64,000 nucleotides of DNA from a bacterium. GTDB lineage: Bacteria; Electryoneota; RPQS01. Made by a program: the position numbers and the translations under genes. Positions within the stretch are counted from its first letter, which is position 1, and each line of letters begins with the position of its first letter. The notes under the pieces are model-generated. The model saw only the letters and a program-made list of their open reading frames with translations. It ran no database searches and was not told where the DNA came from. This document shows positions 50,201-58,795 of the stretch, one piece after another. The stretch lies in assembly GCA_016721565.1 (NCBI GenBank), contig JADKHW010000019.1, forward strand, positions 1 through 64,000, given 5' to 3'.

Positions 50201-51409
50201 TGACAGTGAAGGATTGACGGAAAGAATCAGCCCGACCAAACCTGCGACAAGGGGCGACGCATAACTTGTTCCCGATGGGAAATCCCACAGCCCACACTCT
50301 CCGCCAAGGATTGTAGATCCTATGTCCACGCCGGGAGCCATAACATCTACAGATGGACCATAATTCGAAAAGTTTGCTTTGCGGTCGTGTGAATCAGTCG
50401 CGCCGACGGCAATTACTTCCCGAAAACCTGAAGGGTAATGGATTGTTGAGTCCGTCGCGTTTCCCGCAGAAGCAACGAGAACAACGCCCGCATCGTGCGC
50501 AATGGTCACAACTTCACGCAACAGGGGTGACGCGACTACATCACCAAAGCTCATGTTGATAATTGCTACGCCATTCGATGTGCCATATAGTATCGCCGCA
50601 GCAATATCATCTTCCTCTAAAGTGCCGCGCGAGTTTCCAGCCCTCAGAGGCATGATGCGGCAATTGAATCCTATCGAAGGGAAGCAATCAGGATTATCCG
50701 ACTCGGCAGATGCGCATCCTGCGACATAGGTACCGTGTCCAAAATCATCCATCGGATCGTTGTCGCGGACAAGATAATCACCGCCCGCAGGCAGACTCGG
50801 TGCATCCACAAAGTCCCAGCCGATAACGTCATCAATAAAACCATTTCTATCGTCATCAATTCCGTTTTCCGGGATCTCGCCGCGATTGTGCCATATATTA
50901 CTACGCAAGTCGCGATGAGTGTAGTCAACGCCTGTGTCAATGATGCCAATGACTATTGACGTGTCACCGCGAGTGATCTCCCACGCAAGACCTGCCGAAA
51001 TCTTCTCGAGCCACCAAGCATCGGGGTAGAGACTGTCAATCGGAACATAGGCGTCGTCAAGTGATTGCCCCGTGGAATAACGATTGTTAAAAGCTACCCA
51101 TTCGACCTCGGGATCAGATGAAAGTTGTGATGCCAGAGTTTCAAGGTCTTGCCCGCCAGAGAATTGCAGACGCACGATTCGTTCAAGCGCCTGCGATAAC
51201 TCGGAGTATTGAGCGAGCGGCTGATCCGCCATTGCGCCTGTTGACACGATTTGGTTGACCGTGGTTGACCAGGTGCTCAATTGACTGTCGAGTGCGGACA
51301 CTCGCACTGGGCTGCGCATCTTTACGAACAGAATATCAGGGGAGTAGTTAGCGAGTGCGGCGCTTGCAAGGGACAACAGCAGAGTGAGGAGAACGAAAAT
51401 GGTTTTCAC
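47204..51409 (-). CDS. Secreted subtilisin-like (S8) peptidase with FG-GAP repeats and type IX sorting domain
   Basis: About 1401 residues. The GTG at 51409 is set by AAGGAG 5 nt upstream and a signal peptide (TIFVLLTLLLSLASAALA). An inhibitor-like prodomain (to about 130) precedes the S8 domain with Asp about 156 in IGIIDTGVDYTHRDL, His about 223 in DDFGHGTYVAGCA, and Ser about 382 in FPSGTSYASPLVAG. After it come Ig-like parts and a stretch of FG-GAP/VCBS-like repeats with calcium-loop Asp runs (FGDADGDGLLEMG, AVGDVDDDGLVDIFFGDYDG, IGDFDCDGQDELVAG). A fibronectin-like and an Ig-like pair follow, then a por-type tail (AYVYPNPFRGRGAAGT to GKLAVVR). The gene is unbroken and lies 28 bp after comF and overlaps coaE. 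Confidence 0.95.
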   Translation of the reverse strand: MKTIFVLLTLLLSLASAALANYSPDILFVKMRSPVRVSALDSQLSTWSTTVNQIVSTGAMADQPLAQYSELSQALERIVRLQFSGGQDLETLASQLSSDPEVEWVAFNNRYSTGQSLDDAYVPIDSLYPDAWWLEKISAGLAWEITRGDTSIVIGIIDTGVDYTHRDLRSNIWHNRGEIPENGIDDDRNGFIDDVIGWDFVDAPSLPAGGDYLVRDNDPMDDFGHGTYVAGCASAESDNPDCFPSIGFNCRIMPLRAGNSRGTLEEDDIAAAILYGTSNGVAIINMSFGDVVASPLLREVVTIAHDAGVVLVASAGNATDSTIHYPSGFREVIAVGATDSHDRKANFSNYGPSVDVMAPGVDIGSTILGGECGLWDFPSGTSYASPLVAGLVGLILSVNPSLSPDDVLNILKSSADDIYTDGWDSLTANGRVNARRAIESAAFGADAEALILSPATDSGIRGSVAIIGNVQGTAFSDYTLEYGLGENPQTWNYVASGTHRILNDTLGVIQAPTLNTVLVVRLTSRATTQHQSVDMSHVYVQTSPPTIDSMRTRTVLDGPGFGLQIRAWSNQFSCATLLMTNASGDSVREDFGYVGDEHVAIVLQSRYQGEWRAVLQITNLMSESVRSEPFSYSSVQNSIRPYLYNSQATSMTHGIVGAFTSDYNCNGMLEVWMLPVDENNIVDTLEAYEWNGSDFVETENTYGPHIPQCFGDADGDGLLEMGARRFGESRVWEQTDSCSILNNLVFESPDSFSQFLISRFVRLDSTSNREAILARSIVDSVSQFVVFEISADYSPHLLSVLPNETDGLNSYGPPTTAVGDVDDDGLVDIFFGDYDGDVVWCEWTGSQAVQVWSTRLPQNDATSWLTIGDFDCDGQDELVAGCRSNAGAPSESQRLLMGWDYYIFESNGNNELSVVDSIAILGNENVTPNPASVAAHDVNEDGCDDILISAYPDFYIVTRDQQTGRYIPEWHAFPSKAGGLAVADFNHNGINEILMSDGSQQVRIENAVAMANAPYPPVLSGFPLDESRISLSWSRVTGAVHYEVYYAQPGHSYELLTFLTDTTFAWDAALTDTVYRFAVATYDTTFEQPISVYSNILELSANTPPSAQDTALHAAPKTIAVTFNEPMSSSVFVQGNWRLADGSMPAVIAENSGMRIIYLTFDTPFPPGEYQLMMRNLRDAQGTPLPASEASVVFTVVESQPLPAYVTSHHLVDAPVGNHVQIEFSEPMSENAVANANYSIVDPRLNDVAYPSTHVEFENPEHTRIVITLNDHYPAGAVGVEVRINISGISAQSGSLLEATSLLISESASNLDQAYVYPNPFRGRGAAGTDGVYFAALPQSAVIRIFTLDGVLVRKIQHDGATGHAEWDLQTQDGEAVASGIYLFQIESDGDEIMGKLAVVR

Positions 51410-51437
51410 ACCGGCTCCTTTTGGGAAGAGTTGATCA

Positions 51438-52115
51438 TTACGATACCGCCCGCGCAAACGCCAGAACTCGAACTTGTTCAACACCGCTCGCTTTAAGAAT
51501 ACGAGCACATTCAGACACCGTTGCGCCGGTGGTTACAACATCGTCTATCAACAACACAGATTTAGGAGCCTCGCCTTTGTGTGAATAACGGAAAGCGTCT
51601 TTGACATTTTGCGCGCGCGTGCGAAATCCTTGACCGCTTTGGGCCGGAGTGTTACGCGTGCGTTTCAATAGCGGGACAATTTCGCCGCCTGTTCTATTAG
51701 TCAGTTCGCGACATAGCAACAGGCTTTGATTGAAAGATCTGTCACCAAATCGCAACCAGTGAAGTGGTACGGGTGTCCAAACATCGTCACTATTCAGATA
51801 TCCAGCAGGAATAGTGCGAATCAAAAAGTCCGCCATCTTCGGGACAAGCGACGTATGGCCATCAAACTTTAGAGCATGAACAATTTCGCGCGTGATCCCA
51901 CCCTCTCGATAGGCGAATCCGGCATGCACACGATCAACATAGCGCGGGAGTTTTTCAGTCGGAGTCTTTTCGGCACGAGGAAGTTCTGCCCAACACCTAT
52001 CGCAAAAGAGAATATTTGATGCAGGCATCTCCTTTGCACAATAGACGCAGCGCGACGGGAAAACCAGTGACCAGAACGACCACTCTCGAAATTTTGCAAG
52101 TGACAGGCTATGCAT
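51438..52115 (-). CDS. comF: ComF family phosphoribosyltransferase-like protein
   Basis: A 225-residue cytoplasmic protein of the ComF/GntX family, needed for DNA uptake in competent bacteria and present in many others with unclear function. An N-terminal zinc finger has CVYCAKEM and CDRCWAELP. The phosphoribosyltransferase part ends with the PRPP loop SVLLIDDVVTTGATVSECAR. Between them are FDGHTSLVPKMADFL and FNQSLLLCRELT, and the conserved RTRNTPAQSGQGFRTRAQNV. The start ATG lies inside the end of lon with an 8-nt overlap. No other competence gene is in the window. Confidence 0.93.
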   Translation of the reverse strand: MHSLSLAKFREWSFWSLVFPSRCVYCAKEMPASNILFCDRCWAELPRAEKTPTEKLPRYVDRVHAGFAYREGGITREIVHALKFDGHTSLVPKMADFLIRTIPAGYLNSDDVWTPVPLHWLRFGDRSFNQSLLLCRELTNRTGGEIVPLLKRTRNTPAQSGQGFRTRAQNVKDAFRYSHKGEAPKSVLLIDDVVTTGATVSECARILKASGVEQVRVLAFARAVS

Positions 52116-54507
52116 TCACCGCGCCGCGTTTCTTGATTGGCGCACGAAGCGTTAGCTTCAACGCCTGATCAAGATCGTTAACAAAATGAAATTTCAAACG
52201 GGACTTGATGTGGTCAGGAACGTAGAATAGATCCTTCTCATTTGCCTTGGGCATCACGATTGTTGTAATTCCGCGGCGAGCGGCGGCCACAATCTTCTCG
52301 CGAATTCCGCCGACAGGCAAGACTTGACCTGTCAATGTAATCTCGCCGGTCATACACATGTCGTTGCGCACAGGCTTGTTTGACAGCAACGAAGCCAATG
52401 ACGAGGCAAGCGCGATACCCGCACTTGGACCTTCTTTGGGCTGTGCACCTTCTGGAACATGTAAATGCACGTCATTCTTCGTGAAACCCTCTTCCGCGAT
52501 GTTTAATTCACGGGCATGCGCGTGCAAATAGGACAATGCGATTTGTGCGGATTCTTTCATCACGTCGCCGAGCTGTCCGGTAACTTGCAACTTTCCGGAA
52601 CCGGGCATCGATGTTGATTCGATTACAAGAATCTCACCGCCAACGGGCGTCCACGCAAGCCCGAGCGCAACCCCAACTTGCGGGGCTTCGGGTAGACCGT
52701 CTTCAGCATAAGGAGCCGGTCCCAAGTATTGCGATGCAGTATTAGCTGTAATGTTCACTCGCTTGCGTTTGCCTTCAGCGACACTGCGAGCAATCTTGCG
52801 GCAAATTGCGCCGATTCGTTGCTCAAGCCTTCGTACGCCCGCTTCACGCGTGTAACCTCTAATAATCGCGCGCATACCGTCTTCGGTGATGGCAAGATGT
52901 GAAGATTTCAGTCCCGATTCTTCAATTTGACGCGGCAAGAGGTAGCGCAAACCGATTTGAATCTTCTCATCGGTTATGTAACTTGGGATCTCAATAATCT
53001 CCATACGATCGCGCAATGGGCCGGGGATTAAGCCCACGTCATTGGCAGTTGTTATAAAGAAAACTGACGAGAGATCGAATTCAACATCAAGGTAGTGATC
53101 TGAGAAGGTGTAATTCTGAGCGGGATCGAGAACCTCAAGCAATGCCGAGGCAGGATCTCCTCGAAAGTCCATACCAAGTTTGTCAATCTCATCGAGCATG
53201 ATGACCGGATTCTTGACACCGACGCGCCGCAATGATTGAATGATGCGACCCGGCATAGCACCGACATAGGTTCTGCGATGGCCGCGAATTTCTGCTTCGT
53301 CACGCACACCGCCCAAGCTCATGCGGACGAACTCTCGATTCATTGAACGCGCAATGGAACGACCGAGCGAGGTCTTCCCTACTCCGGGAGGTCCTGCGAA
53401 ACATAGGATTGGCCCACGATTGTCTCGCTTGAGTTTGCGCACGGCCAAGAATTCGAGGATGCGAGTTTTGACTTCCCCCAAACCATAGTGATCTTCATCA
53501 AGCTCTTTTTCAGCTTGAATGAGGTTCAGCTCGTCGACAGAAGCCTTGCTCCACGGGAGATTAACTAACCACTCGATGTAGGTCCGTGAGACGGAATACT
53601 CAGCCGAAGCCGCCGACATTACCTTCATGCGATCGAGTTCTTTGCGTGCAGCATCAGCGGCGTGTGTGGGCATCGCGGCTTCAGTTACCTTGCGTTCAAA
53701 CTCTGTGATTTCAGTGCTTACTTCGCTATCTTCGCCAAGTTCGCGGCGAATGGCCTTGAGCTGCTCGCGAAGGTAGTATTCTTTTTGATTCGATTCGAGT
53801 TCGCGCTCGACCTTGCCGCGAATTTCCGTACCGATCTTGAGCAATTCAAGCTCGCGGGAAAGGTGCGTGGCAACGAGAGTCAGGCGAGCTTCGAGAGCAT
53901 TTTGTTCGAGAATTTCTTGTTTCTCGGAAATTGAGAGATTCAGATTAGAAGCAACTATGTCTGCAAGCGCACCCGGATCGGCAATGTTATGCACAGCGAT
54001 ACGGACTTCGTCTGGCAACGTATTCTCTTCAGCATACTTTGAAAAATCACTAATTACAGTGCGGGTTAATCCTTCAATCTGAATGGTGCTGTCGCGTGGG
54101 ATCTGCATCGGCTGAATCTTGACTTGAAGATACGGATCCGTCTTCAGGATTTCGAGTCGTTTGACGCGCACCATGCCTTGAATGAGTACGCGAATGGTCT
54201 CATCGGGCATGCGGAACATCTTCATAATGTGCGCAGCCGTTCCAACAGAATAGAATTGATCTTCGGGTTTATCGCTCGGTGGAGATTGGGCGCGCGAAAA
54301 CGCTGCGACTACGCGATGCCCCGCCAACACGTCATTGATCATGGCAATCATCGCAGGCGAAGAGATCGCGAGCGGCACGATCGTATTGGGAAATATCAAG
54401 ACATCATTGAGCAAAAGCGCCGGACACGCTTCGGGGATGCGAATTGGACTATCTCCAATACCTGAACTCTTGAGCGGAGGGACGGCGATGTCTTCAGGCT
54501 TGCTCAT
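52108..54507 (-). CDS. lon: ATP-dependent protease Lon
   Basis: Cytoplasmic AAA+ protease that degrades misfolded and regulatory proteins. The ATG at 54507 is chosen (AGGAG 6 nt upstream, ATGA overlap with the hsp20 stop); 799 residues, usual for LonA. N-terminal substrate domain (LLLNDVLIFPNTIVPLAISS), central helices, AAA+ with Walker A GPPGVGKTSLG (about 370), Walker B VIMLDEIDKLG and sensor FITTANDVG. C-terminal S16 protease with the Ser about 695 in EGPSAGIALA and Lys about 738 in REKIVAAARRG. Located directly after a small heat-shock protein gene, which fits shared stress control. Confidence 0.97.
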   Translation of the reverse strand: MSKPEDIAVPPLKSSGIGDSPIRIPEACPALLLNDVLIFPNTIVPLAISSPAMIAMINDVLAGHRVVAAFSRAQSPPSDKPEDQFYSVGTAAHIMKMFRMPDETIRVLIQGMVRVKRLEILKTDPYLQVKIQPMQIPRDSTIQIEGLTRTVISDFSKYAEENTLPDEVRIAVHNIADPGALADIVASNLNLSISEKQEILEQNALEARLTLVATHLSRELELLKIGTEIRGKVERELESNQKEYYLREQLKAIRRELGEDSEVSTEITEFERKVTEAAMPTHAADAARKELDRMKVMSAASAEYSVSRTYIEWLVNLPWSKASVDELNLIQAEKELDEDHYGLGEVKTRILEFLAVRKLKRDNRGPILCFAGPPGVGKTSLGRSIARSMNREFVRMSLGGVRDEAEIRGHRRTYVGAMPGRIIQSLRRVGVKNPVIMLDEIDKLGMDFRGDPASALLEVLDPAQNYTFSDHYLDVEFDLSSVFFITTANDVGLIPGPLRDRMEIIEIPSYITDEKIQIGLRYLLPRQIEESGLKSSHLAITEDGMRAIIRGYTREAGVRRLEQRIGAICRKIARSVAEGKRKRVNITANTASQYLGPAPYAEDGLPEAPQVGVALGLAWTPVGGEILVIESTSMPGSGKLQVTGQLGDVMKESAQIALSYLHAHARELNIAEEGFTKNDVHLHVPEGAQPKEGPSAGIALASSLASLLSNKPVRNDMCMTGEITLTGQVLPVGGIREKIVAAARRGITTIVMPKANEKDLFYVPDHIKSRLKFHFVNDLDQALKLTLRAPIKKRGAVNA

Positions 54508-54974
54508 GACCACTCCTCTGGAAAGTGGACTTTACGGCAGGCAACGGCCCACTCACGGCTGATCCAAGGAATAACAATGCGAAGAACTCCAAGTTCAAAA
54601 GTGATTTCTGATTTTTGTGTGTCAAGTCCATCGGGGAGAGTGACGACACGGAGACAGTGACCTCGCGCAATCTCAACATGAAAGAACTCGCGCCGTCCTA
54701 AAATTTCGATATCTTTGCGAACACCCTCAATACGAACCCAACTTGGCCCAAAGGTAACACGCACTTCTTCCGGCAGAACTCCGGGAACGTGTACTTCAAG
54801 CACAACTAAGTGTTCATTGCCAAAAAGATCCACAGCTGGAATCCACTGGGCATGCTCCCCCCAAGGGAGCGGTCGATTGCCCTCTTCAATGCGAATATAC
54901 TCAAACCGAAATGAGCCAGATGCTTCTTCGTCAGCGACAAAAGCGGGAACAATTGTGCTCACATTATGTGCCAT
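54504..54974 (-). CDS. Small heat-shock protein (Hsp20/alpha-crystallin)
   Basis: ATP-independent chaperone that holds unfolding proteins. The ATG at 54974 has AGGAGAGGAA just upstream, giving 156 residues; an in-frame start at 54995 is less likely. The alpha-crystallin domain spans about residues 40-140: WIPAVDLFGNEHLVVLEVHV, then PGVLPEEVRVTFGPSWVRIE, REFFHVEIARGHCLRVVTLP and the signature ELGVLRIVIP. The usual C-terminal IxI/V motif is not obvious. First gene of the minus-strand unit; its stop overlaps the lon start (ATGA). Confidence 0.92.
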   Translation of the reverse strand: MAHNVSTIVPAFVADEEASGSFRFEYIRIEEGNRPLPWGEHAQWIPAVDLFGNEHLVVLEVHVPGVLPEEVRVTFGPSWVRIEGVRKDIEILGRREFFHVEIARGHCLRVVTLPDGLDTQKSEITFELGVLRIVIPWISREWAVACRKVHFPEEWS

Positions 54975-55061
54975 TTCCTCTCCTGAAGAAAGCAAAGTAA
55001 TCCTCGGATATGGTCTTTAGATTGATATTATTAGACTTAAAATCGACCTTGCCCAACAAAT

Positions 55062-55090
55062 AATATATCCATTCCAGTTCTAAAGGTCAA
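55062..55090 (-). promoter_or_regulatory. Promoter of the hsp20-lon unit
   Basis: Minus strand: TTGACC (55090-55085), 17 bp, TATATT (55067-55062). The leader to the hsp20 start is about 80 nt. It looks like a housekeeping, not a sigma-32-type, site; no CIRCE element is seen. Confidence 0.65.
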
Positions 55091-55116
55091 GTATTTTATT
55101 GGTTTAGCAATGAAAC

Positions 55117-55145
55117 TTGCATTCTGGCCTGTTCTGTCGTAAATT
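55117..55145 (+). promoter_or_regulatory. Promoter of the secreted endonuclease/phosphatase-fold gene
   Basis: TTGCAT at 55117-55122, 17 bp, TAAATT at 55140-55145, back to back with the hsp20 promoter. Confidence 0.55.
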
Positions 55146-55186
55146 ATGTGCTTGAGTGATTAAGAATGCGAACTTAGCTGACCCGA

Positions 55187-57761
55187 ATGAAAATGCTTGG
55201 GATGAAATCTACCTTACGATGGCTAATATTGTGTGTTGGAGCACTTGGAATCGCCCACGCGCAAACCTACGATACCCTGCGTGTAATGACCTACAACCTC
55301 TTGAACTATCCGGGGAACAATTCAGCTTCAAGAAATCCTGAGTTTCGCAAGATTCTGCATGCGATTGACCCTGACGTATTGATTGTTCAGGAAATGCAGT
55401 CCAGTTCAGGAGTCAACGAGTTTCTCAATCAAGTTCTAAATTCGGGACAGCCCGGCGCATATTCGAGTGCACCTTTTCTCGATGGACCGGATACCGACAA
55501 CGCGTTCTATTACAAGTCGGCACGCGTGAGTCATCAAGGTACGGTCACGTTAACGACTGCACTGCGCGATATTAATGGCTACATAGTACGTCCTGCTGGC
55601 GTCACGGCAGATTCACTTGATTTTAGAATGTACTCTGCACACTTGAAAGCCAGTCAAGGTTTTGAAGATGACCGACTGGCAGAAGTGACAATCGTCCGCA
55701 ATCATCTGAATGCACTTGGACCTGGCCACTATATATTTGGCGGTGATTTCAATCTTTATACAAGCAACGAGCCCGCATTTGACATTGCAACACAAAGCCA
55801 AGCGGATAATGATGGTCGATTGTATGACGTATTGAGTCAATCCGGGAGTTGGCATAACTCGGCGACATTTGCGTCCATTCATACGCAATCACCACGACTA
55901 ACAGATATTGGTGACGGCGGATCCACTGGCGGATTAGATGACCGATTCGATTTTCTGTTGCCGACGTATCAATTTCAAGCACTACCGAGCTGGCAAGTTC
56001 TTCCGGGGAGTTACACTGAATTTGGCAACGACGGCAATCACTTCGGACAATCGATTAACAACGGAACCAATACGGCAGTTCCCGACAGCATTGCCGACGC
56101 GCTTCATACTTCGTCAGATCATTTGCCCGTATTTATGGATATTGTACGTCAGGTATCTTCCCCACCTGCCGTCACGATCTTACAGCCCAATGGCGGGCAA
56201 AATTTCGGTCGAGGCGACACGATCTCGATTACTTGGTCAACTACTAATTATACGGGGACCATATCGCTGTCACTCAGCCGAACGGGAGTTAGCGGAAGTT
56301 ACGAAACACTTGTGAACGGAACAGCTAATGACGGTCAATTCTCTTGGGTTGCAAGCGGCACGCCAACAACACAAGCACGCGTGAAAGTTGTGCTCGACGG
56401 ATCACCCACTACCAGCGATGTTTCGAATAACGATTTTACAATTTCGAATCGCGACATCACATTATTTACTCCTGCTCAGGGAGATTCGGTCACGATTGGA
56501 TTCGGGATTGACGTGCAATGGACAGCAATAAATGTGACTGGAAATGTGCGAGTCGAACTAAGCCGATCTCCCTCTACGCCGGGCTGGGAAGTGCTTGCCG
56601 CGTCAATTCCGAATACCGGACTCTATGGATGGGTAGCCACATCCCCGGCAACTGATTCTGCTCGAGTCAGAGTCCTCATTGCATCGGCCCCTTCAGTCGG
56701 AGACACGTCGAGCCTGTTTAAGATCAAGAGCTTCTCGAATAACCAACCACCGGCGATTACACACAATCCTGTTTGCGATGCCGTTCCCGGAACAGTAAGT
56801 TTCCATTGCAAAGTACAGGACACAGGAACTTATTCTCTGCCGTATTTAATCTGGACATCAGACGGATTTGCCACCAAAGATAGTGCGCAACTTAGCGCTG
56901 CAACCTTGGGCGGATATTCTGTCGGACACTCGTTCCCGATTGGATTTTATGAGTATTATTTGCGCGTAACGGACAGTGGGAATCTGACAGCACGGACTGA
57001 CACTTTTGAACTGGCCATACAAGCCAATTGTCCGACAACGATTTCCTATGATGATGAAACCGCAGAATCGTATCAATGGTCATCGGATGAGGGCATGGCT
57101 TGGGCTGTGAAGTTCACCCCGACTGCTGTTCCGTTTGTGCTTTGTATGGCTGAATATGCCGTTTCCGTGAGGAAGCCGGATTCGCTTCATGGTTTGGTAA
57201 CTTTGCATGTACTCAATGCCAATGGTGTAGGTGGGATGCCGGGCGACACGCTCGGAGTCTTCACTACAGGTACATTGCCTAATCTGACTACAGGAAGCGC
57301 AGGAACTAGCCCGGGTTGGGGACGCTGCGTGCTTCAGAATGCAGGCGAACAACCGCTCGTCGTCAATGGTGATTTCTATGTGGCGGTATCGGAAGCCTCG
57401 ACAGCCTTCGCACTGGATGCATCATCCGGAGTTTCCGGTCGGTCTTATGTTTGGGACAGTTGCGAATCCACATGGTTACCCGAGGATGGCGGAAACGCCA
57501 ATTCGAGACTCGGCGACCGAATGATCAGGGCTAAGGGTTTGGCCTTGCTACCTCCGACTGTGGTGATTTCTACTTCAGGCAATGATGCAGTCCTCCACTG
57601 GACAACGACAGGCGCCCCACTACTCAGTTTACCGAGCAGCCGTTCCTGATGGCCCATTTGTGACGCCAGTTGCGCAAGTTTCGGATACAACTTGGACTGA
57701 TGTGGGCGTAACCTCGTTGTTGGGACAGGCCTTTTATGTTGTCAAATCTACCCTTCCCTAG
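55187..57761 (+). CDS. Secreted endonuclease/exonuclease/phosphatase-fold protein with KNH-like repeats (one frame change)
   Basis: The start could be ATG 55187 or 55202 (MKSTLRWLILCVGALGIAHA); neither has a strong ribosome site. The EEP domain spans about residues 25-320: VMTYNLLNYPG, VLIVQEMQSS, MYSAHLKASQG, FGGDFNLYTSNEP, GLDDRFDFLLP and SDHLPVFMDI supply the catalytic Asn, Glu, Asp, Asn and His. Two KNH-like domains follow (LQPNGGQNFGRGDTISITWS and FTPAQGDSVTIGFGIDVQWT), then a 190-residue module (ISYDDETAESYQW to GDRMIRAKG) and a fibronectin-like end. The frame changes near 57622, after WTTTGAP, and reads on as YSVYRAAVPDGPF to FYVVKSTLP, ending at 57761. The module is shared with the giant C25 peptidase. 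Substrate (nucleic acid, lipid or sugar phosphate) is unknown. Confidence 0.88.
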
Positions 57762-57766
57762 GGTAC

Positions 57767-57795
57767 TTGAATTTGGCGGGAATAATTGCTTAATT
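57767..57795 (+). promoter_or_regulatory. Candidate promoter of tatA
   Basis: TTGAAT at 57767-57772, 17 bp, TTAATT at 57790-57795. Confidence 0.4.
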
Positions 57796-57840
57796 AGCTG
57801 AGTTTACAGATTTGAGGCACCACCCTAAGGGATAAGAGTT

Positions 57841-57999
57841 ATGCGGTTTGGTTGGGTTGAAATACTGCTCATCATGGCAATCGTGCTACTGCTGTTTGGC
57901 GGTAAGCGGATCCCTGAATTGATGCGAGGCTTGGGACGTGGGGCCAAAGAATTCAAAGAAGGCCTCCGTGGGGACGAACCAGATGATAAGAAGCCTTAG
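57841..57999 (+). CDS. tatA: Twin-arginine translocase subunit TatA/TatE
   Basis: A 52-residue protein. Subunit that forms the pore for export of folded proteins through the inner membrane. The ATG at 57841 follows AAGGGAT. One short membrane helix (VEILLIMAIVLLLFGGKRIP) is followed by the hinge FGGKRIPEL and an amphipathic helix (MRGLGRGAKEFKEGLRG), then an acidic/basic tail (DEPDDKKP). The FG at the hinge and the PEL are the family's signature. At 52 residues it is shorter than typical TatA (60-90). No tatB or tatC is nearby, and I see no obvious twin-arginine signal in the window's proteins. Confidence 0.93.
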   Translation: MRFGWVEILLIMAIVLLLFGGKRIPELMRGLGRGAKEFKEGLRGDEPDDKKP

Positions 58000-58026
58000 A
58001 AATTATGGAGTTCGGGTCAACAAGGC

Positions 58027-58055
58027 TTGACAACGCCCTTGAGGTTGGTTATATT
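58027..58055 (+). promoter_or_regulatory. Strong sigma-70-like promoter of the MerR/receiver gene
   Basis: TTGACA at 58027-58032, 17 bp, TATATT at 58050-58055; about 25 bp before the ATG, with GAGGT as ribosome site. Confidence 0.75.
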
Positions 58056-58084
58056 ACTAACTATAACTACTATAGTGAGGTACT

Positions 58085-58654
58085 ATGACCGGACGTGACG
58101 GCAAATTTTATTCCTCAAAGGATGTCTGCGAGAACCTCCAGATATCTAAGTCCACTCTTTTCAAGTGGGAACGCGAGGGGTTGATCACGAAGGTTCGCAG
58201 GGATTGGCGAGGTTGGCGACTTTATGACGAGCGCAATCTCGAAGAAATCCGGCAAAACATCGAGAAACAGAAGGCCGCAGAGACAAAGCCGCGGTCATCC
58301 TATGTCCTTGTCGTCGACGACGACACGATGATTCTACAGGTTATGTCGGATCTGTTACAGGCGGCTGGATACGATGTTTTAACGGCATCAAATGGTGATG
58401 AAGCCGTAGCCCTCCACCTTGAAAAGCAGCCGGCCTTGACATTCCTTGACGTAAAACTGCGGGGCAAAAGCGGTATCGATGTGTTCCGCGAGATCAAGGC
58501 GATTGACCCGGGTGCTACAATTGTGATTCTGACGGGGTATCCGAAGATCGAGGATACGGTACAGGTCATTAAGGAGGGTGCCTACAATTACCTCACAAAG
58601 CCCATCAAGAGTGAGGAATTGCTTGAAATGGTTGCCGAGGTCATTGGACCTTAA
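58085..58654 (+). CDS. MerR-type HTH fused to a C-terminal receiver domain
   Basis: A 189-residue regulator. Residues 5-65 are a MerR-like winged helix (YSSKDVCENLQISKSTLFKW, REGLITKVRRDWRGWRLYDE, RNLEEIRQNIEKQ). Residues 72-189 are a CheY-like receiver: VLVVDDDTMILQVMSDLLQA, phospho-Asp in LTFLDVKLRGKSGIDVF, Thr in VILTGYPKIEDTV and Lys in YNYLTKPIKSEELLEMV. The order is the reverse of normal response regulators (receiver first). The HTH lacks the effector domain of true MerR proteins, so phosphorylation probably replaces ligand binding. No partner kinase is adjacent; the orphan hybrid kinase at 11.7 kb is a possible but unproven source of phosphate. Ends before a hairpin terminator. Confidence 0.9.
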   Translation: MTGRDGKFYSSKDVCENLQISKSTLFKWEREGLITKVRRDWRGWRLYDERNLEEIRQNIEKQKAAETKPRSSYVLVVDDDTMILQVMSDLLQAAGYDVLTASNGDEAVALHLEKQPALTFLDVKLRGKSGIDVFREIKAIDPGATIVILTGYPKIEDTVQVIKEGAYNYLTKPIKSEELLEMVAEVIGP

Positions 58655-58685
58655 ACCAATTCCAGCAAAAAATGTCTTAAGTGTG

Positions 58686-58716
58686 CGCCCCGTTGCTCCC
58701 GGCTTCGGGGCGTTTT
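58686..58716 (+). terminator. Probable terminator
   Basis: CGCCCCG and CGGGGCG around a 13-nt loop, followed by TTTTA. Moderate strength. Confidence 0.6.
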
Positions 58717-58795
58717 ACCTAAAAAACGGAAACAAGTTAGTGCTTGGCAGAGTTCCCTACTTTAGGGTCTCAATGTCTTGTCCCCGGAGTTCAAT

